This document shows positions 53,407 through 62,513 of a stretch of DNA of 64,000 nt, in pieces (position 1 is the first letter of the stretch; each line of letters begins with the position of its first letter). The DNA is from Heterodera schachtii (lineage: Eukaryota > Nematoda > Chromadorea > Rhabditida > Heteroderidae): positions 93,591 to 157,590 of the forward strand of contig SIJG01000009.1 in the NCBI GenBank assembly GCA_023374025.1. Direction: 5' to 3'. A program made the translations under genes and the position numbers. The notes beneath the pieces were generated by a model that worked only from the letters and a program-made list of their open reading frames with translations, ran no database searches and was not told the DNA's origin.

Positions 53407-53681
53407 TGTTAGGACCACAAGTCCAAACAAACAAATAATTTATTGAAGAAATAATAAATTACAAATAAATGCAAAGACGGGGGAACGGAACAGATAAATT
53501 GGGGAAACAACAGAATGAATAAAGCACTGAATGGGGGAGGAATAATTGGGAAGGGCAAAGGTCAATCAATATGCATATGTGTCTGTCTCTAACACGGAGA
53601 GAGCAGACACTGCAAAAACAGTGAAGGAAAATGAAGAGAGGGAAATAAATAAATCGGGGGCAAAATGTGCCTGCCCGAACA
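53407..53681 (-). repeat. 5' LTR (275 bp)
   Basis: Identical to the 3' LTR apart from one additional G at about 53481. Confidence 0.93.
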
Positions 53682-53948
53682 CTAAGCAAGCCTAAGCTTA
53701 GAGATAAATCTAGGCTCAGCCTGAGCTTAATCCAAAAGCTTATTCTATTCCTTGCCTTTATAACAGAGTTGGGATCGTCTAAAGTCGGATTCAAGGACGG
53801 GTATGCTGATTATCCAATGGTGCATCGAGACGAGATAAAATATATTTAAACGAAAATAGTAAAAATGATCATTAAAAATGAGCATATCACTCCTATTCAT
53901 CACTATAATCCTAAATGATCGCCCATTTCTCAAATGCATAAATCACTT

Positions 53949-55305
53949 TCACATAATTGGACACCATTTTCGCCGTGGAGACAAATGCCTAAAATTCGGC
54001 ACAATTATTTAAACAAAATCAAATGCTTAATTTGAAGCTCACCCAACACATTCATTGGCAGGGTAAAACACAAAAGCGACAGTGTTCAAATCGTCAAAAT
54101 TAACAAATTCCCATTGAACCTCCGTCTCGCAATTTTGGCAGCGTTTCATTATCCATCGGTCCTCCTCCTGATGATGTTCCATTGTTTTGATCAGTGTCAG
54201 CTTTTCCTTGGTCCGTTTGTTAGCTAATTCAAATGGCACAATTGGCAACGAATTGTTCACGTCAAATTGAATTTTGTAGCTGGCGGAAGTGGTGGCAGTG
54301 AGAAATTTCTAAACAATGGGGAAAAAGGGACATTAAATGCAATCAAATCAGTTGTTTTACAAAAATATGGCCACACCTTTTTCAAAGTGTTGGCCCACTC
54401 GATATTTGGTGCTTTCAAATAGCAATGCAATCGCTTCGGTTGGCCATCTTTTGTCGGAGTATGCAACCATTTTGACAACATTTGGCCAGCAGTTGGAATT
54501 GCATTTGGCCCATCAAAATCATCAGTCGCATCGGGAAACAGAAAACAAAAAATTGAATTAATGTTGAGATCAGAGAGAATTGTCGGCGAAATGAAACGAC
54601 ACAAATTGTCCAAAAAGATGCCATCGCCGAAAAAGCCCAAGTGGCGAATGTTTTGCGCAAAAATTGGCCAAATTTCACGGACAAAAACACGCCAAATTGG
54701 TTGGTCATCTTTTGCATAAGGAACACTCAAGACCAAATAGGTGTCTTTGTCCCAAATTTTCTGATTGGCGCGGAGAAAAGCGATCACGGAATGGTCGATG
54801 TAACTGAAAAGGGAATGCTTTTATTCCCATATAAACTTTGCATTCTTAATTACTTAATCTCAAGGGATTTAAAGCAAATTTTGCTGTGCAGCGAATGGTT
54901 GGGCAACGGAAATGGCATAAATTTGGCCCACTCCAAACATACAGATAATTTTGGCGTCGCTGTGTACCGTACTGGCAAAAAATCGCGCTAGAAAATTTTT
55001 ACCAAGATTTTCAAAAAAAAAAGAAAGGGAAAAACTGGACCAGTAAACTCCATGATTGCCCACTGTCCTTGCTAATCATGATTTTTCTCCAAATTGTCAA
55101 TTCCCTTTTGCAATCGAAATATTTGTCCACTAAAACATCAAAACGGGGCGAAAGCAGTGCCAATTTGAAGCCGAGTTGAGGACGGTCAAAAAACGGAAAA
55201 GTGTCGAACCAAACATCGCTGCAAACCCAACTGAAATTGTGAAAAATTTAGTTGAATAAATTAAATAAATTTGTAACTTTTTAAAATTCCTTACCGTCGG
55301 TTCAT
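53949..55305 (-). pseudogene. F-box-like protein, subfamily 1, disrupted exon 2
   Basis: Exons 55295-55305 (ATGAACCGACG), 54854-55230, 54377-54803 (YIDHSVIAFLRANQKIWDKD, AGQMLSKWLHTPTKDGQ), 54043-54308 (KFLTATTSASYKIQ to NECVG) and 53949-53988 (tail HLSPRRKWCPIM, unlike the acidic tail elsewhere). Exons 3-5 are intact and in phase. Exon 2 begins normally (WVCSDVWFDTFPFFDRPQLG) but carries about 100 extra bases and ends in the wrong frame; the KICFKSLEI end is readable in another. Removing a GT...AG segment at 54988-55048 does not repair the frame. It is the most diverged subfamily-1 copy and lies directly beside the retrotransposon. Confidence 0.75.
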
Positions 55306-55739
55306 TTTGTGGCAATTAGCACAATTTGACGTATTTCGAATGATGTCACACAAAGGGCAGAATTATTATGTTAGAAATTTTTTTATATAATGAGAGGAAA
55401 ATCGAAAAAACGTATATTAGAAAAAAGGGAACGATAAACGTACAAAATTTCTGAAGAAATTTGTACGAACAAATCGACTACAAAAAATGGGCGATTGAGA
55501 GAATGGAATGAGAAGGAAAAGAAGAAACAAGGGCATTTTTATACTAAAAATATGAGCGTACGCATTTATCATCAATTTGACAAAAAGTGACTATAGACGA
55601 AACGCCAAAAAACCCGCTAATATAAACAAATTGTCGAGAATTTCCCTTGTAAAAACGGAAGAGCCGATCTGGAGTTAGAAAATATATTTTCAAAAGACAA
55701 AAGAGATTTCGATAGAGGGAGTTAAAAGATGGTCTTAAG

Positions 55740-56045
55740 TAGTGATCGGCTACGGACCGGATCCGTATACGTGTTTTTACGGATCCGTAGTCCGTAATAC
55801 GTATTTTTTTCGGCCGATACGTATTTTTACGTACTACGGATTTTCCGTATTTTTAGTACGTAATCCGTATCGATGTGAAGTACGTAATACTGATACTGAT
55901 CCGTATAAATTGTGATACGTATTACGGACTATTCTTTTTTGGCGTTTTTAAGGTGAAATGGAGTAATTTTTAAATTTTGTGTAGTCTCGATGTCAAGTAC
56001 GTAATACTGATACTTATCCGTATTTTCGCAAAATGCCGATCTCTA
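55740..56045. mobile_element. Short hAT-like element rich in CGTA palindromes
   Basis: Perfect 8-bp target duplication GTCTTAAG (55732-55739 and 56046-56053). Ends TAGTGATCGGC and GCCGATCTCTA. The interior is packed with TACGGATCCGTA-type palindromes and TACGTATT. 306 bp, non-coding. Confidence 0.88.
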
Positions 56046-56636
56046 GTCTTAAGCAAAATTTCAAGAAAATCTGACCATATTTTTGACCAAGGCAATTTTT
56101 CCAACCCTGAAAACCTGGATTTTCTGTAATAAGTTTTCGTCTTTTTATACATACAAAAAAATTACAATTTTTGATTGAGAGGTCGCCTATTTTTTTTATT
56201 TTGTTTAATTAATAGAGCCCGAATTTTTATGTGCTAAAAATCCTTAAATATGTAATAAACAGGGCTGCAAAAAATATGCAAATTTTGGACTTTTTCGTAC
56301 ATATTTCGCAATTTTTCTTACATATATTCATTTTATATATAGTTTGAGGATTTTTGAGAAATTATATAAATTTATTTTTTTTGAAAAATCAAAAGTTTTT
56401 TTAAAATGCATCCCTAAAAATCGATTTTTTTTTTTCAAGAATTGATTTCACTGTCGAAAATAATGAGAATTTTTGATTTGAAATTGCAAAAACAACCGAT
56501 AAAATTTATGAGGAATAAAAATTTTAAATTAATTTTAAACCCCTAATTTTCAAGTTTTTTTGTGCATATTTCATGACTTTATATACAGATTCAGGCAATC
56601 ATTAAAAATTGGTGTCCCGACGAAAAAAAATGTTAA

Positions 56637-57201
56637 AAATTTATAGGATATGTTTTCTAAGCTTAAAAATACGCTGATCACGAATCTGAGCTCAGATTTT
56701 GAAAAATCATTGATTTTTATCTAAGATTTTTCGTCAACTACTTGGATTTTTTAAATTATTTTAAAAAGTTTTTAGCAATGAATTTTGGTTAAAAAATACT
56801 CTGATCACGAATGAGCTCTGATTATGCATGAACCTTCATTTTATCTATGATTTTTCATCAAGTGTCATGAAAAAATAAACCACAGCCAAGCGGACTCGAA
56901 CCCAAGGTCCCCGTCTCATATGGCCACTAGGGATTTATAATTAAATTTAAAAAAATCATAAAAATTTAAAACTTGACTTCTTCCAACACTCAATAGCTCA
57001 TTCGAAAGCACTTTTTAATCTCTACAACATCTGTGTATGAGCTTTTACGCCCGACTAAATTTCTTAAAATTTTGGAAAAAATCAAGTAGTTGACGAAAGA
57101 TATTAGATAAAATCAATGATTTTCAAAATCTGAGCTCAGATTCATGATTAGCGCATTTTTTAAGCCTAGAAAAAATATCTATAAATTTATAAAGTTGAAA
57201 A
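56637..57201. mobile_element. Foldback element with tRNA-like core
   Basis: Arms of about 120 bp (56637-56755 and 57083-57201) pair, sharing CTGAGCTCAGATTTTGAAAA and TTCGTCAACTACTTG. The centre, on the minus strand, contains CTAGTGGCCATATGAGACGG and a consensus Pol III B-box, GGGTTCGAGTCC (56895-56920 region), followed by GCTTGGCTGTGG. A fragment is found at 18175-18365. Confidence 0.7.
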
Positions 57202-57420
57202 AACAGAATTTTGGATATGCTCATTAATAATTAATTCTTTCTGTTCTTAGAGCTAAATACAGCTTCAGAAAATCACTAAATTTATTATAAAGGCATACAC
57301 ACAAAACAAATTAAAATAAAATTGATCACCGCAACAAAACACAACAATTTGATAAACGTCAAATTCATCCTTCAATACCGTAATTAAAATTGATCGAGCA
57401 CTTCTCAACAAATCATTCAT

Positions 57421-58739
57421 TCATTTCTGTTGCTGATCACTTGGGCCGATCATTGCGTCGAGAAGCCTAAAAATAAAAACGTAATAACTTGAATTTTGAA
57501 AAAGCATTTATTGACCTATTCCATATCATTATTAATTTGAATGTCGATCCGATTCCACTGGTCCATAAAGTTCCATCCAATCGCTTCCTTTTCCCATTTG
57601 CTTTCATCTCGGACAATTGGACAACGGATCAGCAGAAAACGGCCCATTTCGTTCATCCATTTCAATGTCAATTGTTCCCGAGTCAATTCGTTGGTCAGCA
57701 CAAATGGCATGACGGAGTCAGCAAAAGGCGACGTAAATCCAAAAAAGACAATGAAATTGACGGGAGAAGAAGCCGAGGCAAAAGCCTAAAAAAAATCGAA
57801 AATTGGTTAAGAAGTGATAAATCATTGAAAACCACCGCTTTGATTGCTTCAATATCCGGCGCCAAATTCCCACCAGTCGTGTCGAATGCGCATTTGAATA
57901 ACTTTGGCTATCGTTTTGAAGTGGCGTAAAAAGCAATTTGGTCACCGCTTGCCCATCCGATGCCGCGGCACTGTCATCGCATGGAAATTCAGCGAAGAAT
58001 TGGAGCACTTTTGGCACATTGTCCGGACGGGGAATTAAAAGCCATTTGGTAGCGACGGAAAGCGAATGACAGCGATAAAACTGACGGGAGATGAAGCCGA
58101 GGCAAATGCCTAAAATAGGAAAAAATTGACTTAAAAAATGAAAGACATTTTTACAATTAATTGGCCCAATTTGGGCATAAGAATTTGTTTGTCAGCGAAT
58201 CATAAACGGCACTATTGCACTTTTAAGGTTAATTGATTTGACTCATATAATGCAATAGATCTCTCCAAACACCGTATGAATGCCAAATAAAAGCAAATCC
58301 AAATCACCGCTTTGAAGGCTTCAATCCTCGACGCCAAATCCCAACATTCGTTATCCACAGCAACCAGCATTTGAGCACCTTTGGCACATTGTCCGGACGT
58401 GGAGTGAAATGCCATTTGGCCAGTGTTTGTCCATTCGAAGCATTGGCACTGTCATCGGCAGGAAATTCAGTGAAGAAACCATAGTCATAGGCATTGAAAA
58501 CGCGAAGCGATGGACAATCATTGAAAATTGACGGCACAAATCGTCGCAAACGGATCGAAATTCCGTATCACAATTGCATGCCGTGAATGTTTCTCGCGAT
58601 CATTGGCCAAATGTTGCGCAAAAAGAACTCCAAAATGCGATCATTGTGGTACGTATCGATGATGGTCAAATTAATCGGACATTTGGCGAAAATTGGAAGA
58701 AAATGGCGGAGAAAAGCGATGGAAGTTTGGTCGATGAAA
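57421..58739 (-). pseudogene. F-box-like copy, subfamily 2, mosaic and stopped
   Basis: Pieces: 58308-58739 (FIDQTSIAFLRHFLPIFAKC ... ILEFFLRNIWPM, then in-frame TGA after GMQL, then RFVPSIFNDCPSL and a shifted end), 57836-58109 (FASASSPVSFIAVIRFPS fused to a second middle-exon fragment, FAEFPCDDSAAASDGQAV), 57516-57785 (FASASSPVNFIVFFGF, LLIRCPIVRDESKWEKEAIG, NFMDQWNRIDIQINN, early TAG) and 57421-57466 (LLDAMIGPSDQQQK, stop). The 5' exons with the F-box-like core are absent. The junction ASRIEAFKA plus intron GTGATTTGGATTTGC is shared with the plus-strand copy at 36204-37926, so the two exchanged or inherited the same rearrangement. Confidence 0.75.
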
Positions 58740-58760
58740 CTAAAAATGAATGGGAAATTC

Positions 58761-58981
58761 AACATTGTTGGTATCATTCGAAAACTCTAAGTGTCCTCTA
58801 TTAGCCTGCAAAATTCTGAAAAAATTAATTAAGGTTTAAAAAAAGTTATGGTCAGAAGAGTTCAAAAAACCAAATTTTCCAACTTTTTTGGTCATTAATT
58901 TGTTCAAAATTGACCTAATTTTTTTGAAATTTTGCAGGCTAATAGCGCATGTTAAGAGCTTTGAATGATACCAAGAATGTT
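58761..58981. repeat. Foldback, TTGGTATCATTC family
   Basis: Arms of about 65 bp share AACATTSTTGGTATCATTC and TATTAGCCTGCAAAATT. Fragments of the family occur at 56-75, 4140-4400, 59400-59460 and 63530-63560. Confidence 0.7.
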
Positions 58982-59542
58982 AAATTTGGTTGACAGTGAA
59001 AAAAGTTATAGCAAAAAAGCCGCTGGTGCCGAATCGTGCTGGGGCCGAACTGAGCCGGTCCGCCTGATTACAACAATCGCAAAAAGAAAAGTGTCGGAGC
59101 AGGAGCGCCCCCACAAAATGTCCAAGCCACGAAATGTCCAAAAGAGTAAAAAAACCACGAAATGTCCAAAAGTCTAAAAAGCTCATAAAACCCCGGAAAA
59201 CGGGTCTATTTTAGGGTTTTCGGGGTTGCTGAATACGAATACGACATTTATATACCCCCTTGCCTAACCCTAGATCCACCCGAATAAGAAAAATCTCAAA
59301 ATTTGATTAAAATATGTGCTTTTTTTGTCTTCAGATTTTGCTATTCATTAATTGAACAAATGATTCGTAATAAAAGTTTTGCAGATTAATAGGGGACATT
59401 TAGAGCTTTAGAATGGTACCAAGAAAGTTGTATTTGGTTGACAATGAAAAAAGTTATAGTTCAAAAAATCGTCTGGCACGAAAACGACCCCAACCCTCAA
59501 AGTGACCCCGACTCTCTCCGCGTTTACAACGAAATTTGGCAG

Positions 59543-59550
59543 TATAAAAG
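59543..59550 (+). promoter_or_regulatory. TATA box without a recognised gene
   Basis: TATAAAAG 74 bp before ATG 59617, which opens only MITTFDILRYYLSPRRLLN and a stop. It could be a promoter relic or the start of a gene whose later exons I cannot identify. Confidence 0.35.
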
Positions 59551-59847
59551 GAACGGAATTTCGGCCAATTCCCACACACACAATTCATTTTTCTTATTTC
59601 CGCCTTCCGTCGGCTGATGATCACCACATTTGACATCCTTCGTTATTATTTGTCGCCACGCCGTCTTTTGAATTAAGTATTTCAAATTTCAATTAAATTT
59701 GATAAGTCCCTTCAGGGTTTTTAGTTAAACTCTTAAAAAAAACATTTTTTCCACCAAATTAACAAAAAAATAGCGAAAATTTTTTTTTGTTTTCAAAAAT
59801 CATGAAAAAATGTTTCTCCTAGTGTTTTTTCTGTTTCGTGCTGATCA

Positions 59848-60110
59848 GTGATCACGAATAGGGCACATCCATTTCGACCAATCTCGAAACCCGGGCATGA
59901 ATTCGAACCAAAAGTCGAAACTTCAAGTTTTTCTTCAAAACAATGGCTTAAAAACAAAGAAATCAACTAAAAGTCATCAATGCTTCAATAAAAAAAATTG
60001 TTAGACCATTTTTGAGAGCAAAAACACGCAATTCAAAAAGTTAGAATTTTAGACTTTTTGTTCGAATTCGGGCCCGGGATTCATAATTGGCCTAAATGGA
60101 ATGCCATTTT
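59848..60110. mobile_element. Copy of the 24.5 kb inverted-repeat element
   Basis: The left end reads GTGATCACGAAT and CATCCATTTCGACCAATC; the right end carries the complement (GACTTTTTGTTCGAATTCGG, CCTAAATGGAATGCC). Confidence 0.65.
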
Positions 60111-60205
60111 TGTGAAAAACTTTCCGATGACATTTTCTGGGTTTTCCCGAACTTACTTTTTTTCACGCCATGTAAAAATGCCGAAAATTTGTTGCGGCTT
60201 CCCGA

Positions 60206-61364
60206 CAGGGGTGTTATTTTACCTGATAAACCCGGCATTTGCCGGGTTTTTGGGGTCCGTGCCGGGTTTTTGCCGGGTTTTTGAAATTGCCGGGTTTTTG
60301 CCGGGTTTTGGTTTTTTTTGCCGGGTTTCCTGTTCTATACTCATTTATTTGAATTTTATTAAACATTTCACCAAAATTAAGAGCCAACTATAGCTAACGT
60401 TCATTATTCAGGTTTATTTTATTCGGTCTCTAGTCTCTAGCTTAGCAGAATGTCGCAAAAATCTATTTTTGATTTCATTTCCAATGTTACATCCATGGCT
60501 CCCAGATTAAAATTTCCAAAAGCCTCATTTTGGGTCAAAAAGCCTCATTTTTACAAATTTTTCAAAATACGTTTAAATGCAAATATTATATGTTCTTTCA
60601 ATTTTATTGTTACAAATAAGCATTTTGTGAAATTCTAACAAATAAGCATGAAAATCTAAGTTAATTTTTTTTTGCGACGCTTTTTCCAAAAAACTTGGGG
60701 AAAAGGGGGGCCGGTGGTGCCGATAGGCGCCGCCGGGAAAAATTTTGTAATTTTAATGTAATTTGTTAACAGATTTGTCCACAAAAATGGCCAAATTTTG
60801 CGATTTTGAGCAAATTTATCCGGCGGTGCCGATAGGCGCCGCCGGGTGAAAATTTAAGAATTTTGACCATATTTTTAGCAGATTTTCATTGAAAAATTTT
60901 GTGGTATTTTATGAAAAACTTAACAAAAATTTTTGGAAAATTTAACGATTTTCTCAAAAAACCACAAAAAACCTCAAAATTTCTCAAAAAACCACAAAAA
61001 GCCTCAAAGCCTCATTTTAAAAATTTAGCCTCATTGACCTATCAAAAAACCACAAAATGAGGCTAAAGCCTCACATCTGGCAACCCTCATACCTTTGTTG
61101 AATTTCTCTTATTTCAATCAAATTCAATTCAAAAGTTTCGTGACTAAATGTTCACAATTATTTTCTTTCATTGTCAAACTTGTTTAAACAGGTGAAAAGT
61201 GGTGATAAATATATTGTTTAAATGTTTTTGACGTTTTTTACAGTGAACAATTGACCTAAAAAAATTGCCGGGTTTTTGCCGGGTTTTTGAAAATTTTTGC
61301 CGGGTTTTTGCCGGGTATTTCAACTGGTTTGCCGGGTTTTTAGGTTTTGGCGATAACACCCCTG
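60206..61364. mobile_element. Non-autonomous hAT element, CAGGGGTG ends
   Basis: Terminal inverted repeat CAGGGGTGTTAT at both ends (classic hAT-type) with perfect 8-bp target duplication CTTCCCGA (60198-60205 and 61365-61372). Both subterminal regions carry many direct GCCGGGTTTTT units, which could be transposase-binding repeats. The interior (60450-61090) is made of other repeats (AAAGCCTCATTTT; GGTGCCGATAGGCGCCGCCG). 1159 bp with no transposase. The right end is 120 bp before the start codon of the AT-hook gene. Confidence 0.93.
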
Positions 61365-61483
61365 CTTCCCGACTTTTCACAATTAATGTCTTACATTTAC
61401 CACATACCAATTCTCCATTACATTTTAGCTCAGTATCCCAGCTTCTGTCTTCTGTATACCAATCCGTCTACAATTTGGCCGAA

Positions 61484-62513
61484 ATGACTGTGGACATCGT
61501 CACGCCGGGCACCACCCAAACAGCGACCAGGACGAGGACGAGGAGGACTGCTTCACGCCGTCGCGCGTCAACAGCAGCGCGTTCGGTGAGCCGTCCTTGG
61601 CGATAGGGGTCGGTCAACTGCGTCCAATGACACAACTTTATGAAGCCATCACATTTTTTGGCACTTTTGCTGTTTTGTGATCCCCTACCGATGCTTGCTG
61701 TTTGGTGAATCCCGAAAAGACAGAAAAAGTCTTTTTGGCTTCTTAAAGTTTTCTCAAACTCAGTTGGCGCCCGCTTCAGTCCCTGGCGCTTTTTTTTTGC
61801 TCTAATTAATCATTCCGTGTCTCATTTTACGCCCCGCCGTTGTTCAGAGAGCTCGTCGACGACAGGGCGCCTCAACCAACAACAGACGGACCGCGCCAGT
61901 GCGTGGTCGAAGCAACGCCCGTGCGCGTGTGAGTGCAGCGGTGCGCCGCGCGTCATCACGTCGGCAGGGGAACAACAACGACGGGACCAGCACGAGGAAG
62001 AAGCGCGGCTCGGCGATGCGTCGTCCGGTCAAGCTCAAACCGCTCCTTGGACGACCGAAGGGATCGCGCAAATCGAGGGCAGCGCCGCGCACTGCTGGAC
62101 AAAAGCGTGGACGTCCGAAGACCGTGAAAAAAGGCCGTGCGCGACGGGGGAGGAGCGCTGCACAGCAGCAGATGACAACGGCAGATGCAGCCACCAACAC
62201 TGACGCAACCGGAGCGGCGACTGTGACAACGGACGCGGCGACCACTGCGACTACTCCAGCGACAACGACGACCGCGGATGGAGCGACGGTGACCAACGCC
62301 AACGAACCCGGTGCGACTACGACGGCTGCGACGACCAATACTGAAGCGACCGCTGCGACGACTCCGGCGACCGCGGATGGGGCCGTGGCGACTAACACTG
62401 ACGCAACCGGATCGCCGACTGCGACAACGGATGCGGCGACGAACACTGAGGCGCCCGCTGCTGCGACTGCTCCGACGACAACGACGACGACCGCGGATGT
62501 GGCGTTGGATTAG
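61484..62513 (+). CDS. AT-hook-type basic protein with Thr/Ala tail
   Basis: Two exons, 61484-61585 and 61848-62513, give 255 residues in phase. Residues 1-34 start MTVDIVTPGTTQTATRTRTR. The first half is strongly basic, rich in Arg, Ser and Lys, with two AT-hook-like cores, GRPKGSRKS and KRGRPKTVKK, that would bind the minor groove of AT-rich DNA. The second half is almost only Thr, Ala, Asp, Asn and Val in loose repeats (TTDAATNTDATG), probably disordered. Expected in the nucleus as a chromatin-associated protein. The exon is GC-rich compared with its surroundings, which creates long antisense frames. The ATG was chosen because it begins the open exon whose donor (GTGAGC) joins exon 2 in frame. 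A TTTTAG at 61425-61430 could accept a trans-spliced leader (inference). Confidence 0.75.

Larger units (their letters stand above)
48631..53681 (-). mobile_element. Complete Ty3/gypsy-type LTR retrotransposon
   Basis: 5051 bp on the minus strand: LTRs of 274-275 bp, primer-binding site, gag, pol and polypurine tract, flanked by CTAAG duplications. The two LTRs are identical except for one G in a G-run. Domain order PR-RT-RNaseH-IN and the 5-bp duplication identify Ty3/gypsy. Both ORFs are open and all catalytic residues looked for are present. This points to a very recent insertion that may be mobile. Confidence 0.95.
55306..57420. other. Intergenic with two mobile elements
   Basis: hAT-like element 55740-56045 and foldback 56637-57201. 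Between them is AT-rich sequence with TTTTNGTACATATTTCGCA-type repeats near 56300. No gene. Confidence 0.5.
58740..60205. other. Intergenic, repeats and an orphan promoter
   Basis: 58761-58981 foldback; a related single end near 59400-59460; TATAAAAG at 59543-59550; 59848-60110 is a copy of the 24505-24805 element family. No gene with more than 20 codons follows the TATA box. Confidence 0.5.
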
